Assembly (NCBI RefSeq): GCF_000003195.3
Contig: NC_012871.2
Location: 56,287,802 to 56,351,801, forward strand
Direction of reading: 5' to 3'
DNA: 64,000 nucleotides
Source: Sorghum bicolor
Taxonomy: Eukaryota; Streptophyta; Magnoliopsida; Poales; Poaceae
Part shown: positions 35,376-46,011 of the stretch, in pieces
Layout: the number at the start of each line of letters is the position of its first letter
Position numbering within the stretch: the stretch's first letter is position 1
Position numbers and translations under genes: made by a program
Notes under the pieces: generated by a model
What the model was told of the DNA's origin: nothing
Database searches by the model: none
What the model saw: only the letters and a program-made list of their open reading frames with translations

Positions 35376-36598
35376 TGTAACACCCTAAATTTTGCAAGTT
35401 TTCAAAATAGAAGAAAACAATTTAATTGTGTAGTTTTGTGCTCATAAAAATATAGAAAAAAATATTTTTTATTAAATTAAAATTTATCATAAGGTTTAGC
35501 AACATTGTTGTGCATACATGCTGGTGCATATATTTTAATGTGATGTTTATTTGTTGCTCCTTTGTGTATTGAGAGTGAGAAAAAAAATCTTTAAAATGCA
35601 TTTAATTAGTAGGTCGATCATACTTGTCTGACACATCTTTCTCTTTTCCTACAATCAAACTCCTTGATTCTCAGATTATGCTTTCATTTGGAGTTTCTCA
35701 AAATCTTTTCTTTGTAACCCAAATCACTCCTTCCAGTTCCTTATCCGTCAACCAATCTGTAAAAACTGACCAAGAATTATTCCAACACTTTTTGTGAAAC
35801 TTGTTCTCACTTGGCTGTGAGCATAATCTAATTTTAGATGCTCCGAATTATCTTGTCATGAGTTCCAAATACTTTATCTGGGTTCCTCATGTTTCATAAT
35901 ATCTCCGAGAATTTTTTCCAAATTTTCAGAGCTTTTGAAATATAAACATGACTTAAATAATAATTCTGGACTTTCTAGAAATATTTTATTCACAAGAATA
36001 ATTAATTTTGAAAATAATAAATCTTTCATTTTACCCCAACGCCCAAGCCACGATCTCAAAGGCCAATGTATTTATTTACTAGTGGGCTTTAATAATTAAT
36101 TAGGCCTATTAGTAAAGGTGGAAGGTGCAACATTAATTAGTACCATATTGCTAGTTGGTGTAGATGTGGAGAGTTTTCCTCCCTATATATATATATATAC
36201 CAACCCCTTAGGAGAAACACAAAAATACCGTAAATGGAGCCCCTAGTCTGGCAATTCCACGGTAGTAAATTAGATTTTTCTTTCGTCATCTCTCCAGTCC
36301 ATCGCCTGTGATCATCATCGTTGTCTCTTCTGGTGTGTGACTCGCTCTTTGTTCAGTACTCATCATTTGTTTTGCTTCTTATTTTCTTTCCGTTCAGTAC
36401 CTGATCTCTCATTCATTCAGTAAGCTAAACATCAAGTCACGGAGTCACTAAGTGTTCGCCACCGTTCGGTTGATCATGTCGAGTAGCCAAACTTCGTTCG
36501 GTTGATCATGTCGAGTAGCCAAACTTGTCCGCCCAAGTTGCCGTGGCCGCTTGTTGCTTCTCCACCGAACCCACGCAGGAAGCGATCATCCACCCGTC

Positions 36599-36740
36599 GA
36601 GCCCTAGGTAATCTTCATGCAATCCATGCTACTTCCCTATTAATAGATTGCCAAAGTCGTAGGTCTTCTTTCTCGATGTCGCTGGAGATACGTCGTTGCA
36701 GTCCATGGAGTCAGGAGTCTTATTACGTGTAGCACCAATA
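36599..36740 (+). repeat. Left arm of a 142-bp inverted repeat around a Stowaway
   Basis: The arm starts GAGCCCTAGGTAATC and ends AGCACCAATA. Its inverse is 37005-37146, with about two mismatches. A Stowaway sits exactly between the arms. Confidence 0.9.
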
Positions 36741-36742
36741 TA

Positions 36743-37002
36743 CTCCCTCCATCTCAAATTGTAAGTCATTCCAAGAATCTTGGAGAGTCAAAGCATTTTC
36801 ACGTTTGACCAAAATTATAGAGAGAAATACTAAGATTTGTAACGTAAAGTGAATATACTATGAAAATATAATTAAAGAAGAATCTAATTATATTTAGTTG
36901 GTATCATAATAATAATTATTTTATCATATAAATTTGGTCAAACTTAGAAAAGTTTGATTCTCCAAGATTCTTGGAATGACTTACAATTTGGGATGGAGGG
37001 AG
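36743..37002. mobile_element. Stowaway MITE (Tc1/Mariner type)
   Basis: The 260-bp element starts CTCCCTCCATCTCAAATTGT and ends ACAATTTGGGATGGAGGGAG, with TA on both sides (36741-36742 and 37003-37004). Its inverted ends extend over roughly 45 bases. It is noncoding and sits at the centre of a larger palindrome. Confidence 0.93.
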
Positions 37003-37004
37003 TA

Positions 37005-37146
37005 TATTGGTGCTACACGTAATAAGACTCCTGACTCCATGGACTGCAACGACGTATCTCCAGCGATATCGAGAACGAAGACCTACGACTTTGGCAATCT
37101 ATTAATAGGGAAGTAGCATGGATTGCATGAAGATTACCTAGGGCTC
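37005..37146 (-). repeat. Right arm of the inverted repeat around the Stowaway
   Basis: This is the inverse of 36599-36740. It is followed by CTTTGATATTACCCTTTATT, the genuine 3' part of the gypsy LTR, so the arm is an extra inverted copy inserted into the LTR. Confidence 0.9.
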
Positions 37147-37248
37147 CTTTGATATTACCCTTTATTTGTAGCTATATGTGAGATTTGTTTTCTAAAACTC
37201 ACATATGGTGCATATCTGGTTTTATCCTTAAAATCGGGTATTACAAAG

Positions 37249-37260
37249 TGGTATCAAAGC
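37249..37260 (+). other. Primer-binding site of the gypsy element
   Basis: TGGTATCAAAGC is of initiator tRNA-Met type and lies three bases after the left LTR. Confidence 0.8.
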
Positions 37261-40200
37261 AATGCTGACTGTACGACGCAAGCCTAGTTAGAAATTGGTC
37301 GTCTTAAGGTTTTGGAATTGTCATAAAATCGTTGCTCTATAAACCTTGGTATTTTCATCCATACTATATCCCTATCCTTGCTATTTGTCTCTACCTTGTT
37401 GCTTATTTTAAAAGTACTTGTTCTCACCTTCACTCCTTGATTTGGTATGCTATTAGAACCTTTTCTTACCACCTTCTTGCATCTTTGAAATATAAGTTTT
37501 AGGATCTCTACTCCTTACTATGAAGAGAACGATAGTATCGCAAGTTGAGTGAAGTGTGAACCTTCAATGCTTAATTGGTTTGTTATTATGTTTATGCTTG
37601 ATTTGGATCTTTGTAATGAGTGCAATGATTTTGTGGGGATTCTTTACAATATCATTTAGTTTATAGGCCTAAGGCATAAGGAGTAGTGAAATAAGTAGTT
37701 GGGTTTGGTTATATCCGGTTTCTATCTCTTGCTGATTTCTAGAGCAGTCTGTAATAATTCTGGTACAAATCAAATTCTGTTCATGCACAGTTCATCAAAT
37801 TTTTCTGGGAACAACTAGACTTCAAGATCTTTCTCTGACCGCAAGAATAACCCTCATAGCTATTATGGTTTGGAAGTTACAAAAATCACAAGATGATACA
37901 TATGTGCTGTCAAGAAATCTGGACCAGTTTTGGTTACTTACTGTTTGAGACAAATATAACTATAGAATTTGGAAAAGTATTCTATAGAAAAGTTATAGAA
38001 AATTTGCTAATCTTTCCAACGGTATAAGCTGGCACTTATTTGGCTAAGTATAACCTGAGATATGATATTTACAATTGGATGTTTCTGTTCTGTATCAAAG
38101 TCTGGACAGATTTGGTATTCCCTATTTTCAGCCAAGTTAAATTCAGAATCTGGGAAAACGTTGTATACTAAAGTTGAATAGGATTTCATAATCTTTTCAA
38201 CAATATATGGATCATCTCCAGATGAGTTAAGTAGCTCGAGATACAATTTCTGGAAGTTACTGCACCTTTGCTGAGACATTATCAGGAAGGATATTATGTT
38301 TGGTTGTTTTACCTAAGCTTAAAGACAGAATCTAAGGAAGTCTTCTATATAAAAGTTGTAGGGAATTTCACAAGGTTTCTAACGGTATAAGCTACAACTC
38401 TATTGGATTTACATAATAAGAGTTATGTCCATTTTACTACGCTGGTGTTTTTCATATCACGAGAAAATTTCAGGATACCTGTTTGTTCTCTTGCACATAA
38501 GATCTTTGGATGTTAGAAATTCTCAATGTTAGTTAACTTGTCTGGAAAACGTGCAAGCTACCTTTCTTGTGCCCCATAGTTTACATTTTTTAAGGGGGGT
38601 AGCCTAATTAAAGGAGGTACAACGAGAATGATTGGTAAAAGTTAGATCATACATAAGAACATCAAGTGCTTTGTGACTTTGGTTTTGTTTCAAGATATCA
38701 CCCCACTTGGAGAACATCATTGGAGGTTTATGTCATGGCTGATACTCATAGATTGAGAGTGATGCTTGTGAGGATCAGATGACACCAAAGCTTACGAAGT
38801 TATATGTACAATATGAGAGTGGAACAATTTAATTGCGATAAAGGTACCAATAGATGGAACTTAGTGTTGAAACCAACCTTGGATTAAGAGACTTGGTACC
38901 AGGAATTTAAAAGACTATGATGTGTAGCGTATAAAAAGGATAGGAGAATTAGTCCCTAATGTCCCCCAACCAACCTCGTCTTAAGGGGGGTAGTACCTTG
39001 ATATCACTGGAAGATGCATTTTAAACTATCATGACGCGATAACTGTCTTTTGAGATATCTCATAGTTATGTGCACACAAAGGAGTGATCTATGCTACCCC
39101 GTGAAAAATTTTCTTAACCACGCCATCAAGGAAGAGTTGAGTATCGAGGTGGTCCACTCCTGCCTGAGGAGGCATATCCATGCTAAGTTAATGTCCTTGA
39201 GTTGTATAAGTCAAAAAGTTGGTAGTCAAGATGGACCTTGAACAATTACGAAAAATAGACATTTTATGAAAATTTTGTTCACAAGTTGTGATCCCGAGAC
39301 ATAAGTGTTTACTTTTGGAATACCAGCTGTGAAGATGAAATAGTGGCCAATATCTTTTTCCTATATCTCTTTTGGAATCCGTGTCTCTTCTAAATCTCGA
39401 GGATGAGATTCATCTTAAGGAGGTAGAATTGTAACACCCAAAAATTTGCTCCTTTTAAAATAGGGCTAAAATGATTTAATTTTGTATTTTTGTGCTCATG
39501 AAACATAGGATAATAGTATTATTTTTTTAATTGAAGTAAAATTCATCATAGGAGTTGGAAACATTGTTGGTGCATTCATGCTAGTGCATTTGTTTTATTC
39601 TGCGATGTGGTTTTCAACTATGGTTAAATTGATTCAAAAATTTAATTTGAAAATGACTTTGAAATTTAGAACAAAAAAAAGAGGAATTCCTCCGTCTCTC
39701 TTGGCTGAATGGCATGCTTGCCTAGCAGAGCAGGCCACCGACGCTTGTCTCTCTGTGGTGCGGCCCCGCGTCCTCAGTCACGGCAAGCGGAGCCCTTTGG
39801 AAGCTGGTCATCGATTTCCTGGATCTGATTCTTCCGAGATCCGTAATCGCTATGTCTAGCGCTCCCATAAGAAGACCGAGATGTCCTCCGTCCGCACCTT
39901 ATTATCAACTGCGCCGCCTTAAGCCCGCCCTAGTTCGCCGCTGCTGACTTCGCCCACCGTTCCATCGTCTGCAATTGTTTGCCGTGGGGTGTGCTGACCT
40001 CCACTCCTGTTGCGCCATCTCTGGTTCGGCGCCGGTGCGGCGTCATTGTTCTTTTGCGGTGAGAACCCCATGTTCACCTCTCCCATCCTGTGGTTTAATT
40101 TCCCGAATTGTTTCTTGGCCTCCAGGGCTAGAGTCCGTGCGTGCCTGCAAGATATTGCCGCCGGCCATGACTACCACCACATGGTTCTTTGTTACTGTCC

Positions 40201-42142
40201 GTTTGCATGCCCTAGACGAGCGCGCTGTTGCCTGCTATGCTCTCGGTTCGCGTTATTATGACTTGTAGGTCGTAGTAGTCTGATCATCGGCGAGCTCCAG
40301 TTTGCCGGCAATGGAGTCTCCCCGTGCATGTGCTCTGCTTCAAATTGTGCTGGCTAGCTTGTATGTCATAGATATGTTTTGTGGCCGTTTCCCCTTAGAA
40401 AAATAAATCTAAAATACAATAGAAATACGCTAGCTTGTTTAGGTCGTATTTTCTCTGTTTTAACTTCGTTTTAAAATGCATTCAAGTTGCGTTGGGTTCA
40501 TAATGACGTAATCTATGCACTAATAATAATGTTTATCCTACTATCATGTGTTTATGATTTTATTAATTAATTTAAATGCTAAATGTATTAATGTTTATGC
40601 AATCGGATTTATGATAAAAAGACATATAGATGGTTTTATATCTCAATAATTTATAAATAAAATATTATTGTGACTAGTTGTTTATAAAAATGTGTTTCCA
40701 AATTCTAAGTTTCTTAGTTTAAACACGTTGCTTTAGTTGCTTTCACGTATATTTGTTTTCGTTTGGAAAAATAAAGTATAACTTCATTAAATTATATGAC
40801 ATTGTTTATAAATAAATATGAGTAGCTTTGGCCGAGTTTTTAAATTAAATTATGTTTTATCTAATCTGATCTAAATAACATTTTACATCGTCTTGCTCAA
40901 TTAGAATAATACATCAAGTATATATAGCCTTTTTCTTTAATATAATATAATATAAAAGTCTCGGTAGTCGCTTCTTTGAAACCGTAGCTCCGATTAACAT
41001 GCTTTTCGCGTGTGTTCATAGTAATGCATAGATTAGTTTTTAAACCTTTTTATTGAATTGGTGTACTGTTTTAATTTAGCTCTCTTGTTTGCTTCGTGTA
41101 TGTTTGTTTCTGTTTGTTTGTGTGATCGATGATCGATGATCGAGTTTAGTCGGAAAGTAGTTTTGGTGATCAAGATCAGAGCCTTGGACAAGTGAGACCA
41201 GCAGGACTAAAAGGATCAGCAAGAGCAATTGGATTAAGGCAAGTATAGCATTTGGGTTTTATTTCTGTGACCATGATCCTGTGACTAGATTAATGTTAAG
41301 TAATAAATGATAAAAATGACTTTTTAGGCACTTGATAATTTGTCTGTACGTGATCACCCGGGACAACAGTGCAACCATGAGGGCTATAATGGCTCTGGCT
41401 TTAGCTCAGTATGAAGACCTTTTCTAGCTTGTTAGAGGTTACCCGAAAGGGTGGAGGGGCTGAACCGTTTTGGTATAGTGTGGCCTCTGTCTGTATGTGT
41501 ATAGGCTGCGAGTCATTGTGCCATCAGAAGGGGGGCTCTATATCTGCGCGCAAAGGAAACCTTGCGGCCCTAGACGAACTTTTGAAAGGCTTTATAGTGA
41601 TCCCTACCGACCTACCTTGGTAGTGGGTTAAGAGGCTGATCACCTCGGGCGAAAGGGTAAATCATGACTCATGGGTAAAGATGTACAACCTCTGCAGAGT
41701 GTTAAAAACTAGTATACTAGCCGAGCTCACGGTCAGGAGCGGCCTTGGGGACATCTGCATTAAGGGTGATGATTCTTGTTGTGTTAAAATACTCATTATT
41801 TATTGTTTAATGCTTTACATTATTTATGTCACATTGATCATGAGATTGTGGGATTTATACAATCTAGTTGCTATACTTGTGGAGTTCGATATGGACTCAC
41901 TCTTGCAATTTCCCCCACACCTCAGGAGAAGTTTTGGGCTTGTGATCAACCAGTCAGTTGGATCCTGTAGAGAGAAGTTAATACCCGAAGTTTGGGGTTG
42001 TTTATCCGCTGTTTGATATTGAAGGTTATCTCTTTTATACTAAGTATGTTATATATTTATGCATTGTCCTTTGACATTACCCCTTATTTGTATCTATATG
42101 TGAGATTTTTTTCTGGTTTTATCCTTAAAATCGGGTATTACA

Positions 42143-42312
42143 TCATCTTGGCGTTTTCTTTTCTCGTTCTTATAGTTTGTGTAAGGACACGACATCCTTT
42201 GCGACCCTTTAGCAGCCTCACCAAATGCTTTCTTCAAGAACCCCACAGTCCCATTAATCCATGCATTGCTCTTAGTTGCAAGGCCATTGTAAATCCACTC
42301 ACGGTTATCCAT
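42143..42312 (-). pseudogene. First exon of the CACTA TNP2-like gene
   Basis: Minus-strand translation starts MDNREWIYNGLATKS and includes a CP-TN-K cysteine region followed by KRKRQDD, as in the transposase-associated domain found at the start of TNP2-type proteins. The gypsy element cuts it directly after this point; its continuation lies in the two duplicated blocks. About 100 residues of a normal protein seem to be missing between the pieces. Confidence 0.72.
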
Positions 42313-42414
42313 CCTCTGTCATACATATGTGCAAGCGAGTAATATAACCAGCAATTGGATCTACATGGCGTTCCTACCATCTAATAGGTGAAGGATAGGA
42401 CCTAATCCCACTCG

Positions 42415-42602
42415 TGGATGCGTAGATGGTTAGCTTCTATGTTCTGCTCTGTCTGAGTCGGAGTTTCAGCAGTACCTCCTCGCTGTTCTCCCGATACACG
42501 TCCTATCAAGGAGAGTGTGTATCCGGAGAACAACGGGGAGGTGCTGCCGAAACTTCTACTCGGACGAGAGCAGAACATGGAAGCTAACCATCTACGCATC
42601 CA
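42415..42602. repeat. Large imperfect hairpin upstream of the TNP2-like gene
   Basis: TGGATGCGTAGATGGTTAGC at 42415-42434 is matched in inverse by GCTAACCATCTACGCATCCA near 42583-42602. The arms continue inward with mismatches (CTGCTCT...CGGAG, GGAGGTGCTG) to a short inner stem GATACAC/GTGTGTATC. The total span is 188 bp. Confidence 0.85.
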
Positions 42603-44039
42603 TAGCTGTCCAAAAAACATGGATAATCCGAAGCAGATATGGTCGACGAATATGCACAGACATGTATACCAACAACCGTATCTTTTTTGGATGGGAGACG
42701 CCTAACTGGGTTACGCGACCTAAGTATGACAACGATAAGGGATGGAGGTTAATTATACCTAGGGTGGTGGTGAAGACAGGCTAGCGGCACAGTGGCGAGT
42801 CGGTGTAGTGGCAAGGCGGCGCTGTGTCGAGGTGCTTCGAGTCCCCTCCGACAGGTCCTGCTATGCAAAACAAGAAAAACAACACTATAAGTACAAAAAT
42901 TTGGCAGAACCTGGTTTCCAAAACCTACAAAAAAGAAGTCGGCTCGATGGCCGATAGCACATATACGGTACGAGGGCCACACATCTAGAAACTCGACACA
43001 AAGGCCGTCAAGGACACATACGGCACGATGGCCGACAACCCTAGGGCTTTACCATCTTCACCGGTGAGGGCGGGAACGATGGTTTGGACGAACCCGGGCG
43101 CACCCCTTCTTCCTCCTTTCTCCTCCTCTCTTCCCCTTCTTCCTCCTTCTCTTCTCCTCCCCCTTCCTCCTCCTCTTCTCTTTTCTTCTTCCTCCTCCTA
43201 CTCTTTCTTCTTCTTCTTCCTCCTTTCGTCCTCGTCCTCGTCCTCGTCCTGGTGGGATGGGGAGGGCCGACGCCGACGGCCGACCCGGGATGATGCCGAG
43301 GCCGTGCCAGGCGGGGCGGGTGGACCCATCGGAGGGCGGCGCGGTGTGGCACGGGGGCTCAGCGGTGGGGCCCGAGCGGGGCGGCGTGGGGGCGCCGGCG
43401 GGGCGCTGGGTCGGGGGGCACTGTGGTTTGGGATAGGGCAGGGGGGTCAGGGCGGGGTGCGGAGAACAGGAAATATTTTTTAGAAAATTGTCTTTGCCAA
43501 GTGCCAGCTCTTGTGATACTATTTGAAACTCCATTTTAAAGTTTTAGACTATTTTCACTTTTTTTGCTATATTTAACTAATTGTGGTCACATATGGAGAT
43601 GTGTGGATTTTAGACATCCAGCGTTGCAACTTGCTCTAAATCTTCTCAAATTTTAACCATAGCATCCACATGCGATAACACGACACGTCGTCAAGTTTTG
43701 TGATTTTCAGACTTCGTTTGGATTTTATATAATTTTAATCCACTTTTCCCGCATGTAACTCGACATGTTACTTAGTGAGATGGTCGAAATTTCATGTGAG
43801 GTCTTGGATACGGACTCAAAATACATCAAATACCATGACTATCATTTTTTGAATCACTGCATTGCGATATTTCATGCAGATGCAATTCGAATTTGAATTA
43901 TTCAGAAAAATACAAAGAAACAAAATAAATTAGTTAAGTATAGCAAAAAAAAGTCAAAATAGGCCAAAAATTTAAAATGGAGTTTGAAATAGTGTCACAA
44001 GGCCTAAAAAAACTTAACCCAAAATTTAAAAAAAAAACA
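42603..44039. other. CACTA 5' region: leader, GC-rich block, polypyrimidine tract
   Basis: No domain is recognised. The part at 43105-43230 is an almost pure C/T tract on the plus strand, followed by GC-rich sequence to 43480 that is open in several frames for compositional reasons. From 43480 it is AT-rich with a single GCCAAGTGCC motif at 43496. It probably includes the leader of the disrupted TNP2-like gene. Confidence 0.5.
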
Positions 44040-44348
44040 AATTTTCTTTGCTGAGTGCTAGGGATGGCATGCGGCGAAGGGTGTCTTTATTCGGCGAAGA
44101 ACCAGCCTTTGCTGAGTGCCAAACGCGGCAGGCACTCGGCAAAGGAGCTTGCGACGTGTGCCGTTACTCTTTGCCAACAGTCTACTTTTGTTGAGTTTCA
44201 AGCACTCAGCAAAGAATAACTTTACCGAAAGACTATATGTAGCACTCGGTAAAGAAGACTTTGTCGAGTGCTTGGTCTAGCACTCAGCAAAGATCTTAGC
44301 TCTCGGCAAAACCGCGGTCGCTCGACAAAGAATCAATTTTCTGTAGTG
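44040..44348. repeat. Right subterminal repeat array of the CACTA element
   Basis: CTTTGCTGAGTGC, GGCACTCGGCAAAG, GCACTCGGTAAAG and similar motifs recur about ten times before the terminal CTGTAGTG. They mirror the left array. Confidence 0.85.
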
Positions 44349-45134
44349 CGCACTTTTGATCTCCTGCAGCAGAAGAAGAACAGAACTGCCACGCGCAATG
44401 CATGGGTATGGGCCATGCCTAGGCCGCTCCGCTCCGATCTACGTATGGCAGAGCAGCCGCGCACCCACCCACACAGGCTCCACATTTGACGCCGTGGCAG
44501 GCAGGCAGGGTCGGGTCGGCAATACTACGAATCATTGCTCATCTTGCTCTCCCACTGCGACAAAGGGGTCAGAGTAGATTCCAAAGCCGTCCGGCGTTGC
44601 GTTGTTTTACTGGTGTGGGGTAATTGGCAACCTCCTCCCTGCCACGGAATTCAATTCCATTCCATCCATGTAGTTGCAGGTACTACGGCTGGATCGGGGA
44701 ACACAACCTCCATCCTCCGCCGGGGATCGGATCCGAGGAAACTACGCCCGGCCGGCCGGCCGGCCATTAGCTCCGATCTGGACCTGGAGTCGACAACGTC
44801 TACCATTGCCATTTGCCTCGGACCCTTAGGTTAATTTTTTGTTTGATAAGCTCAAACGAACACGCGGCACTACGCGTTACGGATGCATGCCAACGACAAA
44901 CAGCCGTCGTACGCCGTCTCGTCGTCGTACACGCGCAGCAGATACGACGTCGACGACGACGCGAGATACGTACGTGCTGGTCGTAAATTAAATGCGGTCG
45001 CTGTGTGTGTGTGTGTGTCACGGCGTGGCCTGTAAATGAGCGGCAGCCGGCAGGGCAGGGAAAAGGGAAAGCCACATCTCACATGGGGGGCAGGCAGTTC
45101 ATCGCCGTGGCCCTGGCCATGGCAGTACAAGTTA
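44349..45134. other. Moderately GC-rich intergenic DNA
   Basis: No gene is recognised. It holds a CCGG-rich palindromic run (GGCCGGCCGGCCGGCC) near 44749-44764, CGTCGTC-type repeats near 44910-44965 and a GT microsatellite at about 45001-45018. Confidence 0.5.
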
Positions 45135-45328
45135 GGGGCTGTTTAGTTTAAAAAAAATTATAATTTTTTTAAGATTTTTCGTCACATTAAATTTTACGAT
45201 ACATGCATAAAATATTAAATATAAATAAAAAATAATTAATTGTATAATTTACCTGTAATTTGTAAGATGAATCTTTTAAACTTAGTTAGTAGATATTTTT
45301 GCAAAAAGATTTACAGCTAAACAGGGTC
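45135..45328 (+). mobile_element. Degenerate MITE, GGCCTTGTTTAGTT family, internally deleted
   Basis: The ends GGGGCTGTTTAGTTT and GCTAAACAGGGTC enclose decayed family core blocks (CGTCACATTAAATTTTACGA, TACATGCATAAAATATTAAA, TAAACTTAGTTAGTA). The 3' part with the GCTACAGTA block is missing. Confidence 0.75.
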
Positions 45329-45736
45329 ATCCACATCTACTGCACATATGCATCGTCCTAGTCCATGGTTACTCCTCGGATCGGATCGGGTTATGGTCCT
45401 CGCTCTACATGTTTATTGGACCAATTTTAATGGGAAGTTTCATAGTGTTATTTTTAAGACTACAGTTCGTATATCTTATAAGTCGTATCGACGAACAAAA
45501 TGAAACCTGAATAAAACATCCATTATTAATGGAGAGTTTAATCTCATGGTTTTGTAAACATTTAATTTCAAGATTCATGAAGAGTTGGTAATCGTGCCAA
45601 GAGAGTTTCATTTCTTCTATCTCTTCTTAAATACACAACTATGTCATCAAAAATGTCTACTCCATGTGATAACCTATTTAATATGAATGTAACTCACGTA
45701 AAACTTCCACCACTCAGACTTACCTTAGGACACTTG

Positions 45737-45975
45737 TAATGCAGAAATCATCATAGTTTCTATAGGCATTAATGTAGTGCCACCTAAGCATTTTGCTGAT
45801 GTGGCAAAGTAGTTATTGAAGAGAGGAACAAAAATTATAGAAACCCGGTCTAAGTTAGAAATATGTCTACACGAGATCTAAGACATGAAGTGATACGATT
45901 GGTTAAGAATAGAGAGAGAATGAATGTGATTGGATAAAAAATTATTCTATAGAAACTATACATTGGGATCATAGT
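45737..45975. mobile_element. Possible MITE with CATAGTTTCTATA ends
   Basis: Near the left end CATCATAGTTTCTATAGG is partly inverted at the right (CTATAGAAACTATACATTGG). The inner CACCTAAGCATTTTGCTGATG recalls the family at 48358 and 63446. Borders and target duplication are not clear. Confidence 0.4.
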
Positions 45976-46011
45976 TTCTATATATATAGTGTCTACAAAA
46001 ATTAATAGGTA

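Larger units (their letters stand above)
35376..42142 (+). mobile_element. Non-autonomous gypsy (Tekay/Del-like) LTR retrotransposon
   Basis: The left LTR (35376-37245) and right LTR (39430-42142) both begin TGTAACACCC and end ATCGGGTATTACA. A primer-binding site TGGTATCAAAGC lies at 37249-37260 and a purine-rich tract TTAAGGAGGTAGAA precedes the right LTR. The 2.2-kb interior has no gag or pol domain but ends with CTCGAGGATGAGATTCATC, a phrase typical of Tekay/Del chromovirus 3' ends. The LTRs differ strongly in their middle, and the left one is rearranged by a Stowaway and an inverted repeat. No 5-bp target duplication is seen (GCAAT versus TCATC), consistent with rearrangement. It disrupts the TNP2-like gene of the CACTA element. 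Confidence 0.75.
21708..44348 (-). mobile_element. CACTA (En/Spm) DNA transposon, 22.6 kb with nested insertions
   Basis: The left border starts CACTACAGGATTATAAGG and the right border ends TTTTCTGTAGTG, the inverted CACTA ends. Both subterminal regions hold many copies of a CTTTGCCGAGTGCC-like motif in direct and inverted orientation, the binding-site arrays typical of the superfamily. The flanking 3-bp target site is CAC on the left and CGC on the right, a possible CpG decay. Native parts include TNP2-like pseudogene pieces on the minus strand. Most of the length is foreign: a gypsy element, a tandem duplication, a solo LTR and a Mutator-like element. It cannot move by itself. Confidence 0.85.

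Noticed and set aside
43028..43483. A 151-codon open frame in the CACTA 5' region
   Set aside because: It is made of a polypyrimidine tract (Leu/Ser/Pro) and GC-rich DNA, is matched by long frames on the other strand, and has no domain.
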